64,000 nt of DNA from Streptomyces sp. NBC_00190 (GCF_036203305.1 NZ_CP108131.1:6262001-6326000); one strand, 5' to 3'; positions 30,463 through 38,691 are shown, numbered from the stretch's first letter. Made by a program: numbers and translations. The notes: generated by a model from the sequence alone, not told the origin.

Positions 30463-31515
30463 ATGAGATTGCGCAACCGGATGGCGGGCGCGGTGACCGC
30501 CGCAGTGGCGGCCGTGGCCCTCGTACTGGGCGCGGCCCCGGCCGGCGCGGCCGGTACCGGCGCCTTCGACGACCTCCCGTACGCGGGATCGACCGGAGTC
30601 GGCGTGCACAACGCCTACGAGAAGGCCAAGTACCCGTACTTCGCCGACGCGCTGGACTCGGGCGCCGCCATGCTCGAACTCGACGTGTGGACCAATTTCT
30701 TCGGCAGTTCGTGGCGGGTCTCCCACGACAATCCTTTCGGCAACGACAGCAACTGCGAGAACGCCACCTCGCCCGCCCAGCTGCGCACCAAGTCCCGCAA
30801 CCAGAACCTGGCGGGCTGCCTCTCCGACATCCGCAGCTGGCACGACGCCCACCCCGGCCACCGGCCGGTCGTCCTCAAGCTGGAACTCAAGGACGGCTTC
30901 GCCGCCAACCTCGGGCGCGGTCCGGCCGAGCTCGACGCGCTGCTGACCGGCAAGCTCGGCGACGCCGTCTACCGTCCCGGCCAGCTGGCCGCCGGTCACC
31001 CCGACCTCGACACCGCCGCGCGCGCCGGGGCCTGGCCCAGCCGCGCCGCGCTCGCCGGGAAGTTCATCGTGGAGCTGATCCCCGGCACCTTGGAGGAGGG
31101 CAACAGCTCCGACACCCTGTGGACCGACCGCGAGTACGCCACCCACCTGCGCTCCCTCGCGGCCCAGGGCCGGCTCGGCCAGGCCGCCGCGTTCCCGGCG
31201 GTGCACCGGGCCGAGGCGGGCGACCCCCGGGTCCGCTACGCCGACGCCTCGCTGCGCCCCTGGTTCGTGGTGTTCGACGGGGACGCGAGCGCGTACGCGT
31301 CGGGCTCCATCGACACAGGCTGGTACGACCGCAACCACTACCTGCTGATCGCCACCGACGCCCACAACGTCGCCCCGGCCATCGACTCCACCCGCCCGAC
31401 CGAGGCGCAGGCACGCGACCGGCTCGCGCTCCTCGCCGGACACCACGCGTCCGTCGTCTCCGCCGACTGGTACCCGCTGCCCCAGGTCCTGGGGACGGTC
31501 GTGCCCCGGGGCTGA
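30463..31515 (+). CDS. Secreted phosphatidylinositol-specific phospholipase C-like protein
   Basis: This 350-residue protein starts with a signal peptide (cleavage likely near AGA at 27-30). It carries the PI-PLC barrel motifs: H49 in VGVHNAY, E72 and D74 in LELDVW, and H88 in RVSHDN, which correspond to the two catalytic histidines and metal or substrate ligands of calcium-dependent bacterial PI-PLC. Family enzymes cleave phosphatidylinositol. The ATG at 30463 follows GGAG at about 8 bp. It is monocistronic and ends 18 bp from the convergent channel gene. Confidence 0.85.
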   Translation: MRLRNRMAGAVTAAVAAVALVLGAAPAGAAGTGAFDDLPYAGSTGVGVHNAYEKAKYPYFADALDSGAAMLELDVWTNFFGSSWRVSHDNPFGNDSNCENATSPAQLRTKSRNQNLAGCLSDIRSWHDAHPGHRPVVLKLELKDGFAANLGRGPAELDALLTGKLGDAVYRPGQLAAGHPDLDTAARAGAWPSRAALAGKFIVELIPGTLEEGNSSDTLWTDREYATHLRSLAAQGRLGQAAAFPAVHRAEAGDPRVRYADASLRPWFVVFDGDASAYASGSIDTGWYDRNHYLLIATDAHNVAPAIDSTRPTEAQARDRLALLAGHHASVVSADWYPLPQVLGTVVPRG

Positions 31516-31533
31516 GCCGCGTCCGCGAGCCTC

Positions 31534-32436
31534 TCAGGAACCGGTGCGGGAGGCCTCCAGCCGCCGGGCCGGCCCGGTGTGCGCGGAGGCGAGGCTCGCC
31601 TCGATCTCGTCCAGCGCGCGGCGGGCGGTGGCGATCCGCTCCTTGACGTCCGGCCCGCCCGCGTCGGGGTCCGGGGCCGGCGCCGGGACCCGGCCGGCTT
31701 CCGCCTCCATCTCACGTGCCTCGTCGAGCGAGTTGAGGACGACGCCGATGAGCACGTTCACCAGCACGAAGGAGGCCAGCAGGGCGTAGGAGGCGTAGTA
31801 GATGATGCTGAGGCGGGAGATCTGCAGCCCCGCGCGGACGGCGTCGGTGAGGCCGTCGAGCGTGGTCAGCAGGAACAGCGTGAGGGCGGCGCGCCCCACC
31901 GAGCCGTAGTGCTGGGGGTCGGAGTCGGCGAAGCAGACCCAGCCGACCATGGCGTACACGTACAGCACGAGCGCGCCGACGAACAGGAAGCTGGCGGTGC
32001 CCGGCAGGCTGCGGCCGACGGCGATCAGCAGGATGCGCAGGTGCGGCAGGAACCGCGCGGTGCGCAGGACGCGGGCCAGCCGCAGCATCCGCAGGAGGGT
32101 GGTGTTCTCGCGGATCACGGGGACGAAGGCGGAGGCCACGATCGCGAGGTCGAAGAGGTTCCACGGGTCGCGGAAGAATGCTTTCGGCTTGTCCGCGTGC
32201 GCGCCCACGCGCAGCAGCATCTCCAGCGTGAACAGGACGAGGCAGCCGTCCTCCGCGGCCCCGAGCACCTGCCGGTATTCCGCGGCCAGCCCGCTGTAGG
32301 TCTCCACCCCCATCAACGCCGCGTTGAGCAGGATCACGCAGAAGACGGCCAGCCCGAAGGCGGGGGCCTCCGTGGCCAGCCGGCATCTGGCCGCCAGCTT
32401 CACGCGGCCGCGCCGGGCCGGCATCGAGACTCTCAT
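31534..32436 (-). CDS. Voltage-gated-type cation channel with unusual filter
   Basis: This 300-residue membrane protein has six predicted transmembrane segments as in single-repeat bacterial sodium channels. S4 carries arginines every third residue (R116, R119, R122, R125, R128, then R134), the mark of a voltage sensor. The pore loop reads TTLDGLTD (191-198) where bacterial sodium channels have TLESW, so the filter glutamate is aspartate and the tryptophan is missing. The C-terminal tail (about 240-300) is charged and likely helical or coiled-coil, as in tetrameric channels. The ATG at 32436 follows GAGGAG. Ion selectivity cannot be predicted safely. Confidence 0.85.
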   Translation of the reverse strand: MRVSMPARRGRVKLAARCRLATEAPAFGLAVFCVILLNAALMGVETYSGLAAEYRQVLGAAEDGCLVLFTLEMLLRVGAHADKPKAFFRDPWNLFDLAIVASAFVPVIRENTTLLRMLRLARVLRTARFLPHLRILLIAVGRSLPGTASFLFVGALVLYVYAMVGWVCFADSDPQHYGSVGRAALTLFLLTTLDGLTDAVRAGLQISRLSIIYYASYALLASFVLVNVLIGVVLNSLDEAREMEAEAGRVPAPAPDPDAGGPDVKERIATARRALDEIEASLASAHTGPARRLEASRTGS

Positions 32437-32679
32437 CTTGCTCCTCGTACTCGTATCGCCGCAGGCCACACCCGGCGGGGCATGGCGGTCCGCCCTTCTA
32501 ACGCCCCACATCCGTTCGGGTTTCACCCCGGCGCGCACGACCGCGCCTCCGGCCGCCGGGAGGGCGGGGCCGCAGGGGGGAGTGTCCGGGGTTAGGGGCG
32601 GCTAGGGGATCTGCGGCGCTCGGGCCAGGCCATAGGTTCCTGGCGGAAACCGATGGGCACCGAGCGAAGGAGCACCCCC
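32437..32679. promoter_or_regulatory. Divergent promoter region between channel gene and pqq operon
   Basis: This 243-bp gap must contain promoters for both directions. No consensus -35/-10 pair is clear. AAGGAG at about 32667 is the pqqA ribosome-binding site, 7 bp before the ATG. Confidence 0.5.
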
Positions 32680-32784
32680 ATGGCCGAGGTCAAGCAGACC
32701 CCCGAGGCGTGGACCACCCCGGACTTCGTCGCGTACGAGACGGCCTTCGAGGTCACCGCGTACGCCGCGCGTCTGGAGAAGTGA
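32680..32784 (+). CDS. pqqA: PQQ precursor peptide PqqA (34 residues)
   Basis: This very short gene encodes the ribosomally made substrate for pyrroloquinoline quinone. The conserved core FEVTAY contains Glu24 and Tyr28 in the required E-x3-Y spacing; these two residues are cross-linked and become the cofactor. The N-terminal part (VKQTPEAWTTPDF) is the leader recognised by PqqD. AAGGAG lies 7 bp before the ATG. The stop codon overlaps an in-frame GTG that could start a longer PqqC, so translation may be coupled. Downstream genes encode the full modification set. Confidence 0.95.
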   Translation: MAEVKQTPEAWTTPDFVAYETAFEVTAYAARLEK

Positions 32785-32843
32785 ACCGACTGTCGGCGGG
32801 CGGGAGTCCGGGCGACCGGCTCCCGCCGTGGCGGGAGAACACC

Positions 32844-33539
32844 ATGACGGCAATTCTGGACGAGACCGAGTTCATCGGCGCGCTGCGCGCGCTGTCCTCC
32901 TCCTACTGGGGCGGCCACCCCTTCCACCGGCGGCTGCACGGCGGCGAGCTCGACCGGCGGGCCATGCGGCTGTGGGCCGCCAACCGCTGGTACTACCAGC
33001 GGATGCTGCCGCAGAAGGACGCGGCGATCATCAGCAACTGCCCGCTCCCCGAGATCCGGCGAGTCTGGGTGGACCGGCTGGCCTACCACGACGGGACTCC
33101 GGACGACGAGGGCGGCATCGCGCGCTGGCTGCGACTGTGCGAGGCCGTGGGCCTGACCCGCGAGGAGGTCCTGGACGAGCGGCACGTGGTCCCCGGGGTG
33201 CGCTTCGCGGTCGACGCGTACGTGAACTTCGCCCGGACCCGGCCGTGGGCCGAGGCCATCGCCTCCGGGCTCACCGAGATGTTCGCCGGGCACCTGATGA
33301 CCCGCAGGGTCGCGGACATGCTCGCGCACTACGACTGGATCCGCCCGGACGACCTGGCCTACTTCACGGACCGCATCGAGGCCGTGTCCGGCGAGGGCAA
33401 GGGCACCTTGGACATCGTCGTCCGGCACTGCACGACACGCGAGCAGCAGGACGCGGCCGTCGCCGCGCTCGCGTTCAAGTGCGACGTGCTGTGGCAGATG
33501 CTGGACGCCGTCGAACGCGCCGCAGCCACCGACCAGTAG
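32844..33539 (+). CDS. pqqC: Pyrroloquinoline-quinone synthase PqqC
   Basis: This 231-residue protein matches PqqC, the cofactor-free oxidase that performs the last ring closure and eight-electron oxidation. Conserved stretches include YWGGHPFHRRLHGGEL, NRWYYQRMLPQKDAAIISNC, WLRLCEAVGLTREEVLD and FKCDVLWQMLDAV. The protein is all-helical and cytoplasmic. ATG 32844 has GGGAG at 6 bp. A GTG at 32781, overlapping the pqqA stop, would add 21 residues and cannot be excluded. Confidence 0.95.
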   Translation: MTAILDETEFIGALRALSSSYWGGHPFHRRLHGGELDRRAMRLWAANRWYYQRMLPQKDAAIISNCPLPEIRRVWVDRLAYHDGTPDDEGGIARWLRLCEAVGLTREEVLDERHVVPGVRFAVDAYVNFARTRPWAEAIASGLTEMFAGHLMTRRVADMLAHYDWIRPDDLAYFTDRIEAVSGEGKGTLDIVVRHCTTREQQDAAVAALAFKCDVLWQMLDAVERAAATDQ

Positions 33540-33565
33540 CCACCGGACCTGCAGAAGGAGTGGCC

Positions 33566-33820
33566 GTGGACCGGCCTGTGCTCGGCCGCGGAGTGCGGCT
33601 CATCTACGACAACACGCGGCAGACCCATGTCGTGCTCCACCCGGAAGGGGTGCTCGTGCCCAACGGGACGGCCGTCTCGGTACTCGAACTCTGCGACGGC
33701 GCGACGACCGTGCCGCAGATCACCGCGGCGCTGGGCGCCCGGTACGCCGGCGTCCGCGAGACGGAGGTCGGCACCGTCCTGGAGCGGCTCGCCGAGAAGG
33801 GCGTCGTGCGATGGACCTGA
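33566..33820 (+). CDS. pqqD: PQQ peptide chaperone PqqD
   Basis: This 84-residue protein binds the PqqA leader and presents it to PqqE. It shows the PqqD fold pattern (GVRLIYDNTRQTHVVLHPEG, VLELCDGATTVPQITAAL, and VLERLAEKGVV at the end), the same winged-helix peptide-recognition unit found in many RiPP systems. AGAAGGAG supports the GTG at 33566; a GTG 6 bp earlier is the alternative. The 3' end overlaps pqqE by 10 bp, suggesting coupled production of the two partners. Confidence 0.93.
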   Translation: MDRPVLGRGVRLIYDNTRQTHVVLHPEGVLVPNGTAVSVLELCDGATTVPQITAALGARYAGVRETEVGTVLERLAEKGVVRWT

Positions 33821-34932
33821 CCACCGCTCCCCCCGCGGGCAGCACGGGCGCGGCCCCGCCGCTCGGGCTGCTCGCGGAGCTCACCCACCGCTGCCCGCTG
33901 CACTGCGCGTACTGCTCCAACCCGCTGGAACTCATCGAACGCGAACGCGAGCTGACCACCGGCCAGTGGCTGGAGGTGTTCACCCAGGCGCGCGATATCG
34001 GCGTCCTGCAGGTGCACCTGTCCGGTGGCGAGCCGCTGGCCCGCCCCGACCTGCCCGAGATCGTCTCGCACGTCAGCGGCCTCGGCTGCTACGTCAACCT
34101 CGTCACCAGCGGCCTCGGCCTCACCGAGGCGCGGCTCGCGGACCTGGTCGAGCGCGGGCTGGACAACGTACAGCTGTCGGTGCAGGGCGCCGACGCCGCG
34201 CGCGGCGACCGGCTCGCGGGGGCCAAGGCCCACCACCACAAGATCGCCGCCGCCGCGCTGGTCCGCAAGCACGGACTTCCGCTCACCGTCAACGCCGTAC
34301 TGCACCGCGCCAACCACGACCAGGTGGCGGGCTTCATCGACCTGGCGACAAGCATGGGCGCGGACCGGCTGGAGCTCGCCAACACCCAGTACTACGGCTG
34401 GGCGCTGCGCAACCGGGAGGCCCTGATGCCCACCCGCGAGCAGCTGGCCGCGGCCGAGCCGGTCGTGCGCGCGGCCATGGAGCGGCTGAAGGGCACGATG
34501 GAGATCGTGTACGTGCTCGCCGACTACTACGAGCCCTACCCCAAGCCCTGCATGCACGGGTGGGGCGCGATCCAGCTCACGGTCGCCCCCGACGGCAGCG
34601 TGCTGCCCTGCCCCGCGGCCGGCGCGATCACCACCCTGGAACTCGACAACGTCACCGAGAAGCCGCTGTCCGAGATCTGGTACGACTCCGGCTCCTTCAA
34701 CGCCTACCGCGGCGAGGAGTGGATGCCCGACCTCTGCCGTGGCTGCGACCGGCGCTCCGTCGACCACGGGGGCTGCCGCTGCCAGGCCTTCCTGCTCGCC
34801 GGGGACGCCGCGGCCACCGACCCGGTCTGCTCGCGCTCGGACCGGAGAGGCACCGTGGACCTGCTGCTGGCGGGCATCTCGCCGAACCCTCCCGAGCTCG
34901 TGATGCGCGGACCGGTGGCGGGACGCCGATGA
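33811..34932 (+). CDS. pqqE: PqqA peptide cyclase PqqE (radical SAM, SPASM domain)
   Basis: This 373-residue radical SAM enzyme forms the Glu-Tyr carbon-carbon cross-link in PqqA. The 4Fe-4S cluster that cleaves SAM is bound by C28, C32 and C35 (CPLHCAYC). HLSGGEP is the SAM-binding GGE motif. The C-terminal SPASM region has cysteines in KPCMHGWG, LPCPAAG, LCRGCDRRS and GCRCQAF for auxiliary clusters. Length is typical. It overlaps pqqD at the front and pqqB (ATGA) at the end. Confidence 0.96.
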   Translation: MDLTTAPPAGSTGAAPPLGLLAELTHRCPLHCAYCSNPLELIERERELTTGQWLEVFTQARDIGVLQVHLSGGEPLARPDLPEIVSHVSGLGCYVNLVTSGLGLTEARLADLVERGLDNVQLSVQGADAARGDRLAGAKAHHHKIAAAALVRKHGLPLTVNAVLHRANHDQVAGFIDLATSMGADRLELANTQYYGWALRNREALMPTREQLAAAEPVVRAAMERLKGTMEIVYVLADYYEPYPKPCMHGWGAIQLTVAPDGSVLPCPAAGAITTLELDNVTEKPLSEIWYDSGSFNAYRGEEWMPDLCRGCDRRSVDHGGCRCQAFLLAGDAAATDPVCSRSDRRGTVDLLLAGISPNPPELVMRGPVAGRR

Positions 34933-35840
34933 GGGCCGTCCTGCTCGGAACCGCCGCCGGGGGCGGCTGCCCGCAGTGGAACTGCGCCTGCCCGGTCTGT
35001 ACGTCGGGTGCGCCCGCGCGGGGCCAGGACGGGCTCGCGGTCAGCGCCGACGGCGTGTCGTGGTACCTGGTCAACGCCTCGCCCGACATCCGCGCGCAGA
35101 TCCTCGCCACCTCCGAGCTCGCCGCGGGCCCCGGGCCGCGCGACACGCCGGTACGGGGGGTGCTGCTCACGGACGCCGAGATCGACCACACGCTGGGCCT
35201 GATGATGCTCCGCGAGGGGGCCGGGCTGCGGGTGTGGGCGCCGCGGGCGGTCCTCGGGGCGCTGGACGAGGCCTTCCCGGTGCGGGGGATCCTCGGCGGC
35301 TACAGCGGCTGGGAGTGGTCCGAGACGTCCGTCGACAAGGAGCAGGACGTCGGCGGGCTGCGGGTCAGTGCCTTCGCGGTCGGCGCCAAACGTCCCAAGT
35401 ACGCGCGCTCGCTGTCCGCGGACGGGCCCGGGGACGGGCCGTGGGTGGTCGCGTACCGCTTCGAGGACCCGGCCACGGGCGGGGCCCTCGTGTACGCGCC
35501 GTGCCTGGCCACGTGGCCCGACGGCTTCGACGAGTTCACCGCCGGCGCCGGTTACGTCCTGCTCGACGGTACGTTCCACTCGACGCGGGAGTTCGGCGGG
35601 GCCACCGGCTCGGCCGGGGCGACCGGAGCGCAGGCCGCGATGGGACACCTGCCGGTGACCGGGGAGGACGGGAGCCTGGCGCACATCCGGCGGCTGCGCG
35701 CCGGGCGGCCGGGCACCCGATGGGCGTACACCCATCTCAACAACACCAACCCGATGGCGGATCCGCGCTCCGAGGCCCACCGCGAGGTGCGCGCGGCGGG
35801 AGCGGAGATCCCACCGGACGGGACGCGCGTCGATCTCTGA
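34929..35840 (+). CDS. pqqB: PQQ biosynthesis hydroxylase PqqB
   Basis: This 303-residue metallo-beta-lactamase-fold protein is the iron-dependent hydroxylase that acts on the excised Glu-Tyr product. It has the PqqB zinc motif in GCPQWNCACPVC, the metal-binding stretch LTDAEIDHTLGLMMLREG, and the typical C-terminal THLNNTNPM. It is last in the operon here, whereas many Gram-negative clusters place pqqB second. A perfect hairpin follows the stop. Confidence 0.95.
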   Translation: MRAVLLGTAAGGGCPQWNCACPVCTSGAPARGQDGLAVSADGVSWYLVNASPDIRAQILATSELAAGPGPRDTPVRGVLLTDAEIDHTLGLMMLREGAGLRVWAPRAVLGALDEAFPVRGILGGYSGWEWSETSVDKEQDVGGLRVSAFAVGAKRPKYARSLSADGPGDGPWVVAYRFEDPATGGALVYAPCLATWPDGFDEFTAGAGYVLLDGTFHSTREFGGATGSAGATGAQAAMGHLPVTGEDGSLAHIRRLRAGRPGTRWAYTHLNNTNPMADPRSEAHREVRAAGAEIPPDGTRVDL

Positions 35841-35868
35841 CGCCGTCGAGCTCCGGGGCCGTACGACG

Positions 35869-35902
35869 AAGGGTCCGGCCGCCACCAGGCGGCCGGACCC
35901 TT
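35869..35902 (+). terminator. Terminator of the pqq operon
   Basis: A perfect 15-bp stem (AAGGGTCCGGCCGCC and its complement) with a 4-base loop lies 28 bp after the pqqB stop and ends in CTT. Confidence 0.9.
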
Positions 35903-36106
35903 CGCCGTCGCTCGCCGCATCGGCGTGCCGAGTCACAGATTTGAGCGTTCACGTGACTCAGCGTGGTGGGGTCTGCGTACCGTGAGAAGCGGCAGCGCCC
36001 GTAGGTCTGGCCTCTGTCCGGTCGTTGTCCTGCCCTGTCCCGGCTGTCCCGGATGACGTATGGGCACTGAGCGCTGAGGACATCGGCTCGTCGGAGGTGG
36101 GTGCGC

Positions 36107-36964
36107 ATGAGCGTGGACAGTGACGGTACGGAAGACGCCGGCTGGGACGTCGACCCTGAGGACGAACAGGGAGTGGCGGTACTGGCCGCGCTGGGCCGCC
36201 AGCTCAGGGCATGGCGGGAGCAGGCGGGCATGCGGGCCGCCGACTTCGGAACGGCGGTCGGGTACGGGGAGGACCTGGTCCGCAAGGTCGAGGCGGGCAA
36301 GCGGATCCCCCGCCCCGAGTACCTGGCCAAGGCGGACGAGGTACTGCGGGCGGGCGGGAAGATCGTCGCGATGAAGGCGGACATGGAGCAGGTCCGATAC
36401 CCGAAGAAGGTCCGGGACCTGGTGCAGATGGAAGGCCGGGCGGTCGAACTGTCGGCGTACGGCAACCACAACGTCCACGGCCTGTTGCAGACGGAAGGCT
36501 ACGCGCGGGCCCTGTTCGAGATGTGGCAGCCTCCGCAGACCACCGAGGAGGTGGAACGCGGCTTGGCCGCCCGGATGGCACGCCGATCGATCTTCGACCG
36601 CAGTCCCGCGCCCGCTCTGTGCTTCGTCCAGGAAGAGGTGACCCTGCGGCGCCGCATCGGGGGGACAATGGTGATGCGTGGGCAACTCGAACGCCTGCTG
36701 GAGGTTGCCGAGCTGCGGCACGTAACGATCCAGGTCATGCCCACCGACCTCGAAGAGCACGCCGGAATGGGTGGGTTGATCCAAGTGCTGAAGTTCGCGG
36801 ACGGATCGGCGGTAGGGCGCTCCGATGGGGCGTTCAACGGCCGCCCCGTCTCCGACCCGAGGCAGGTCAGGATCCTTGAGCAATGCCATGCCATGATCCG
36901 GTCCCAGGCTCTCACGCCACGGGAGTCCGTCGCATTCATCGAGCAAGTGCTGGGAGAGACATGA
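36107..36964 (+). CDS. XRE-family regulator with DUF5753 domain
   Basis: This 285-residue protein has an N-terminal XRE helix-turn-helix (about residues 25-80: LGRQLRAWREQAGMRAADFG, then GEDLVRKVEAGKRIPRPEYL). The DUF5753 sensor-like domain (about 95-280) contains HGLLQTEGYARALFE and ARMARRSIFDR. Such regulators are numerous in Streptomyces, often beside a DUF397 gene as here, and some control development or antibiotic production. GGAGG precedes the ATG at 36107. The downstream partner overlaps by ATGA. The targets of this copy are unknown; the pqq operon lies immediately upstream and the polyketide cluster 1 kb downstream. Confidence 0.92.
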   Translation: MSVDSDGTEDAGWDVDPEDEQGVAVLAALGRQLRAWREQAGMRAADFGTAVGYGEDLVRKVEAGKRIPRPEYLAKADEVLRAGGKIVAMKADMEQVRYPKKVRDLVQMEGRAVELSAYGNHNVHGLLQTEGYARALFEMWQPPQTTEEVERGLAARMARRSIFDRSPAPALCFVQEEVTLRRRIGGTMVMRGQLERLLEVAELRHVTIQVMPTDLEEHAGMGGLIQVLKFADGSAVGRSDGAFNGRPVSDPRQVRILEQCHAMIRSQALTPRESVAFIEQVLGET

Positions 36965-37143
36965 CACACGAGTCCGAGCTGGAGTGGTTCAAGAGCAGCT
37001 ACAGCGACAGCGGCGACATCAATGACTGCGTCGAGGTGGCCACCACCCCCGCCACCGTCCACGTCCGCGACTCCAAGGACACCCGCCTCCCCCACCTCGC
37101 CTTCACCCCCCGCGCCTGGACGGGATTCGTCTCGCAGGCCTGA
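36961..37143 (+). CDS. DUF397 small protein
   Basis: This 60-residue protein has the DUF397 signature W-x-K-S-S-Y-S (WFKSSYSDSG), NDCVEVA and VRDSKD. It is translationally coupled to the XRE regulator (ATGA overlap). DUF397 proteins are proposed partners or antagonists of their XRE neighbour, in an arrangement resembling toxin-antitoxin pairs; the biochemical role is not settled. Confidence 0.93.
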   Translation: MTHESELEWFKSSYSDSGDINDCVEVATTPATVHVRDSKDTRLPHLAFTPRAWTGFVSQA

Positions 37144-37206
37144 CCCCGTGTTACACAATGACCCGTGCCACAGCGTGAGTCTTGACGGCAGTAGTTGACG
37201 GCAACG

Positions 37207-37395
37207 TCAGCTGACGGGTCGTGCGCAAAGTGGCGGTTCGCCGCCGTCGTCGGGCCGGGTGGCTGGCTCGGCGGGGGCGAGAAGGGCGTTGCCGAGGAGG
37301 TCGATGGCGTCGCGCTGGAGGCGGAGCCGGACGTGGGCGTACACGGTGGCGGTGACGCCGATGTGGGCGTGTCCGTGGAGGCGTTTTCCCCACAC
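37207..37395 (-). pseudogene. 3' remnant of a tyrosine integrase gene
   Basis: A minus-strand frame ending at 37207 reads HGHAHIGVTATVYAHV, followed by RLRLQRDAIDLLGNAL. This is the C-terminal end of a phage-type tyrosine recombinase, including the Y in VYAHV that corresponds to the nucleophile. The rest of the integrase (catalytic R-H-R part) is absent; upstream sequence instead continues into an IS630-like fragment. It is a decayed relic and unlikely to be functional. Confidence 0.75.
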
Positions 37396-37557
37396 CACGA
37401 TCCGCGGGGCGCCGAGTCGTTGGTGGGCAGCGGCGAGCAGGTCGGCGAACTCTCGGGCTCTGAAGCCTTCTTCTCGCCCGTTCGGCCACGGTAGGGCTGG
37501 GTCCGGTAGATCAACCGCGTCCGGCGGCCGGGTCCGACGTAGACCATGTCGGCCATC
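37396..37557 (-). pseudogene. Internal fragment of an IS630-type transposase, frameshifted
   Basis: The minus strand encodes GPGRRTRLIYRTQPYRGR and GEKK in one frame. After a one-base shift it continues as GFRAREFADLLAAAHQRLG and APRIVVW. This matches the central part of IS630-family transposases, just before the expected DNxxxH motif, which is lost. The fragment joins directly to the integrase remnant, so two mobile elements have been fused by deletion. No inverted repeats are visible. Confidence 0.65.
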
Positions 37558-37881
37558 AGCACCCGGACCGAGCCCCTCCCGGTCACCTCCCGTGCCTGGT
37601 CTGGCCGCGACGGGACCAAGTGCGGCCCTTCACGGGGCGCACGTCCTGCCCACCTCATTCTCGAAGACTGTCCAGTGCCCGGGAACTGGGCTGTCCCCTC
37701 ACCCGTGACCACTGTTCCAGGGCGCCGCCGCGGCATCCGCGGACTCGCCACGTGCTACTGCTCGATGCGCGGGCACGTGCGGGGATCAGCCGAGCCGGTG
37801 CAGCAGGATGGTTGCCTTTGCCCACAGCGGAGGCCCCAAACTGCCAAGACACCGTCCTGCCGGACCTGCTCGGTCACTGCG
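37558..37881. other. Non-coding stretch at the left edge of the polyketide cluster
   Basis: About 320 bp show no supported gene. Codon-position bias is poor in all frames compared with neighbours, which fits decayed mobile-element or junction DNA. It lies beyond the stop codon of the thioesterase gene. Confidence 0.5.
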
Positions 37882-38691
37882 CTACGCCAGCTGCTGCCGG
37901 ACCAGGTCGATCACCTGGGGGGCGTGCTGGTTGAGGTAGAAGTGGCCGCCGGTGAACCAGTGGAAGGACGTCGGGCCGTCGGTGTGGCCCGACCAGCCCT
38001 GGGCCTCCTCGGGGGTCACCTCGGGGTCGCTCTCCCCGTTGAGGACCACGACCGGGCAGGTCAGGGCGGGGCCCGGGTGGTAGCGGTAGGTCTCCGCGGC
38101 CTTGTAGTCGCCGCGGATCGCCGGGAGCACCGATCGCAGCAGCTCGTCGTCGGCCAGGACCGCCGGGTCCGTCCCGCTCATCCGCTTGATCGTGGCCAGC
38201 AGCTGGTTGTCGGGGGCGAGGTGGACCCGCTCGTTCTCGCGGTGGTGCGAGGGGGCCCGCCGCCCCGAGGCGAACAGGGCAGCGGGCCGGACGCCGGCCG
38301 CCTCCAGTCGCAGCGCGACCTCGAAGCCCAGCGTCGCGCCCAGGCTGTGCCCGAACAGCGCGACCGGCCGGTCGCACCACGGCAGCAGCTGCGCGAACAC
38401 CTGGTCCGCGAGCTCGCGTACGTCGTCCACGCACCGTTCGTGGCGGCGGTCCTGGCGTCCCGGGTACTGCACGGCCACCACGTCGGCCCGCGGGGACAGG
38501 GCCCGGGACACGGGGAAGTAGTAGCTGGCCGAGCCGCCCGCGTGCGGGAAGCAGAACAGCCGTACGGGAGCCTCCCCGGCCGGGTGGAAGCGGCGCAGCC
38601 AGGCGCTGGGCGCGGCCGGGGTCGCGGGCGTGGCGGTCGTCGGGGGCGTCGCGGTTGTCGGGGGCGTCGCGGTTGTCGTGATGTGGTTCAT
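37882..38691 (-). CDS. Type II thioesterase of the polyketide cluster
   Basis: This 269-residue alpha/beta hydrolase belongs to the type II thioesterases that clear stalled or wrong acyl groups from PKS carrier proteins. It has LFCFPHAGGSASYYFPVSRA near residue 45, the nucleophile elbow GHSLGA with S116, a likely catalytic Asp in NGESDPEVT, and a His in FTGGHFYLN. The first 28 residues are a Thr/Ala/Pro-rich repeat encoded by an 18-bp tandem repeat and are absent from typical relatives; translation could also begin later, though no better ATG is seen. It is last in a minus-strand unit with accE-type and pccB-type genes, divergent from the PKS genes. Confidence 0.93.
   Translation of the reverse strand: MNHITTTATPPTTATPPTTATPATPAAPSAWLRRFHPAGEAPVRLFCFPHAGGSASYYFPVSRALSPRADVVAVQYPGRQDRRHERCVDDVRELADQVFAQLLPWCDRPVALFGHSLGATLGFEVALRLEAAGVRPAALFASGRRAPSHHRENERVHLAPDNQLLATIKRMSGTDPAVLADDELLRSVLPAIRGDYKAAETYRYHPGPALTCPVVVLNGESDPEVTPEEAQGWSGHTDGPTSFHWFTGGHFYLNQHAPQVIDLVRQQLA
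38633..38678. repeat. 18-bp tandem repeat in the thioesterase 5' end
   Basis: About 2.6 copies of an 18-bp unit (gcggtcgtcgggggcgtc, then gcggttgtcgggggcgtc, then a partial copy) encode the PPTTAT repeats of the N-terminal extension. Confidence 0.8.

Noticed and set aside
36999..37751. Continuous minus-strand protein across the DUF397 gene and relics
   Set aside because: Only a short internal part matches a transposase; the rest is out of frame with the integrase remnant and antisense to a real gene.
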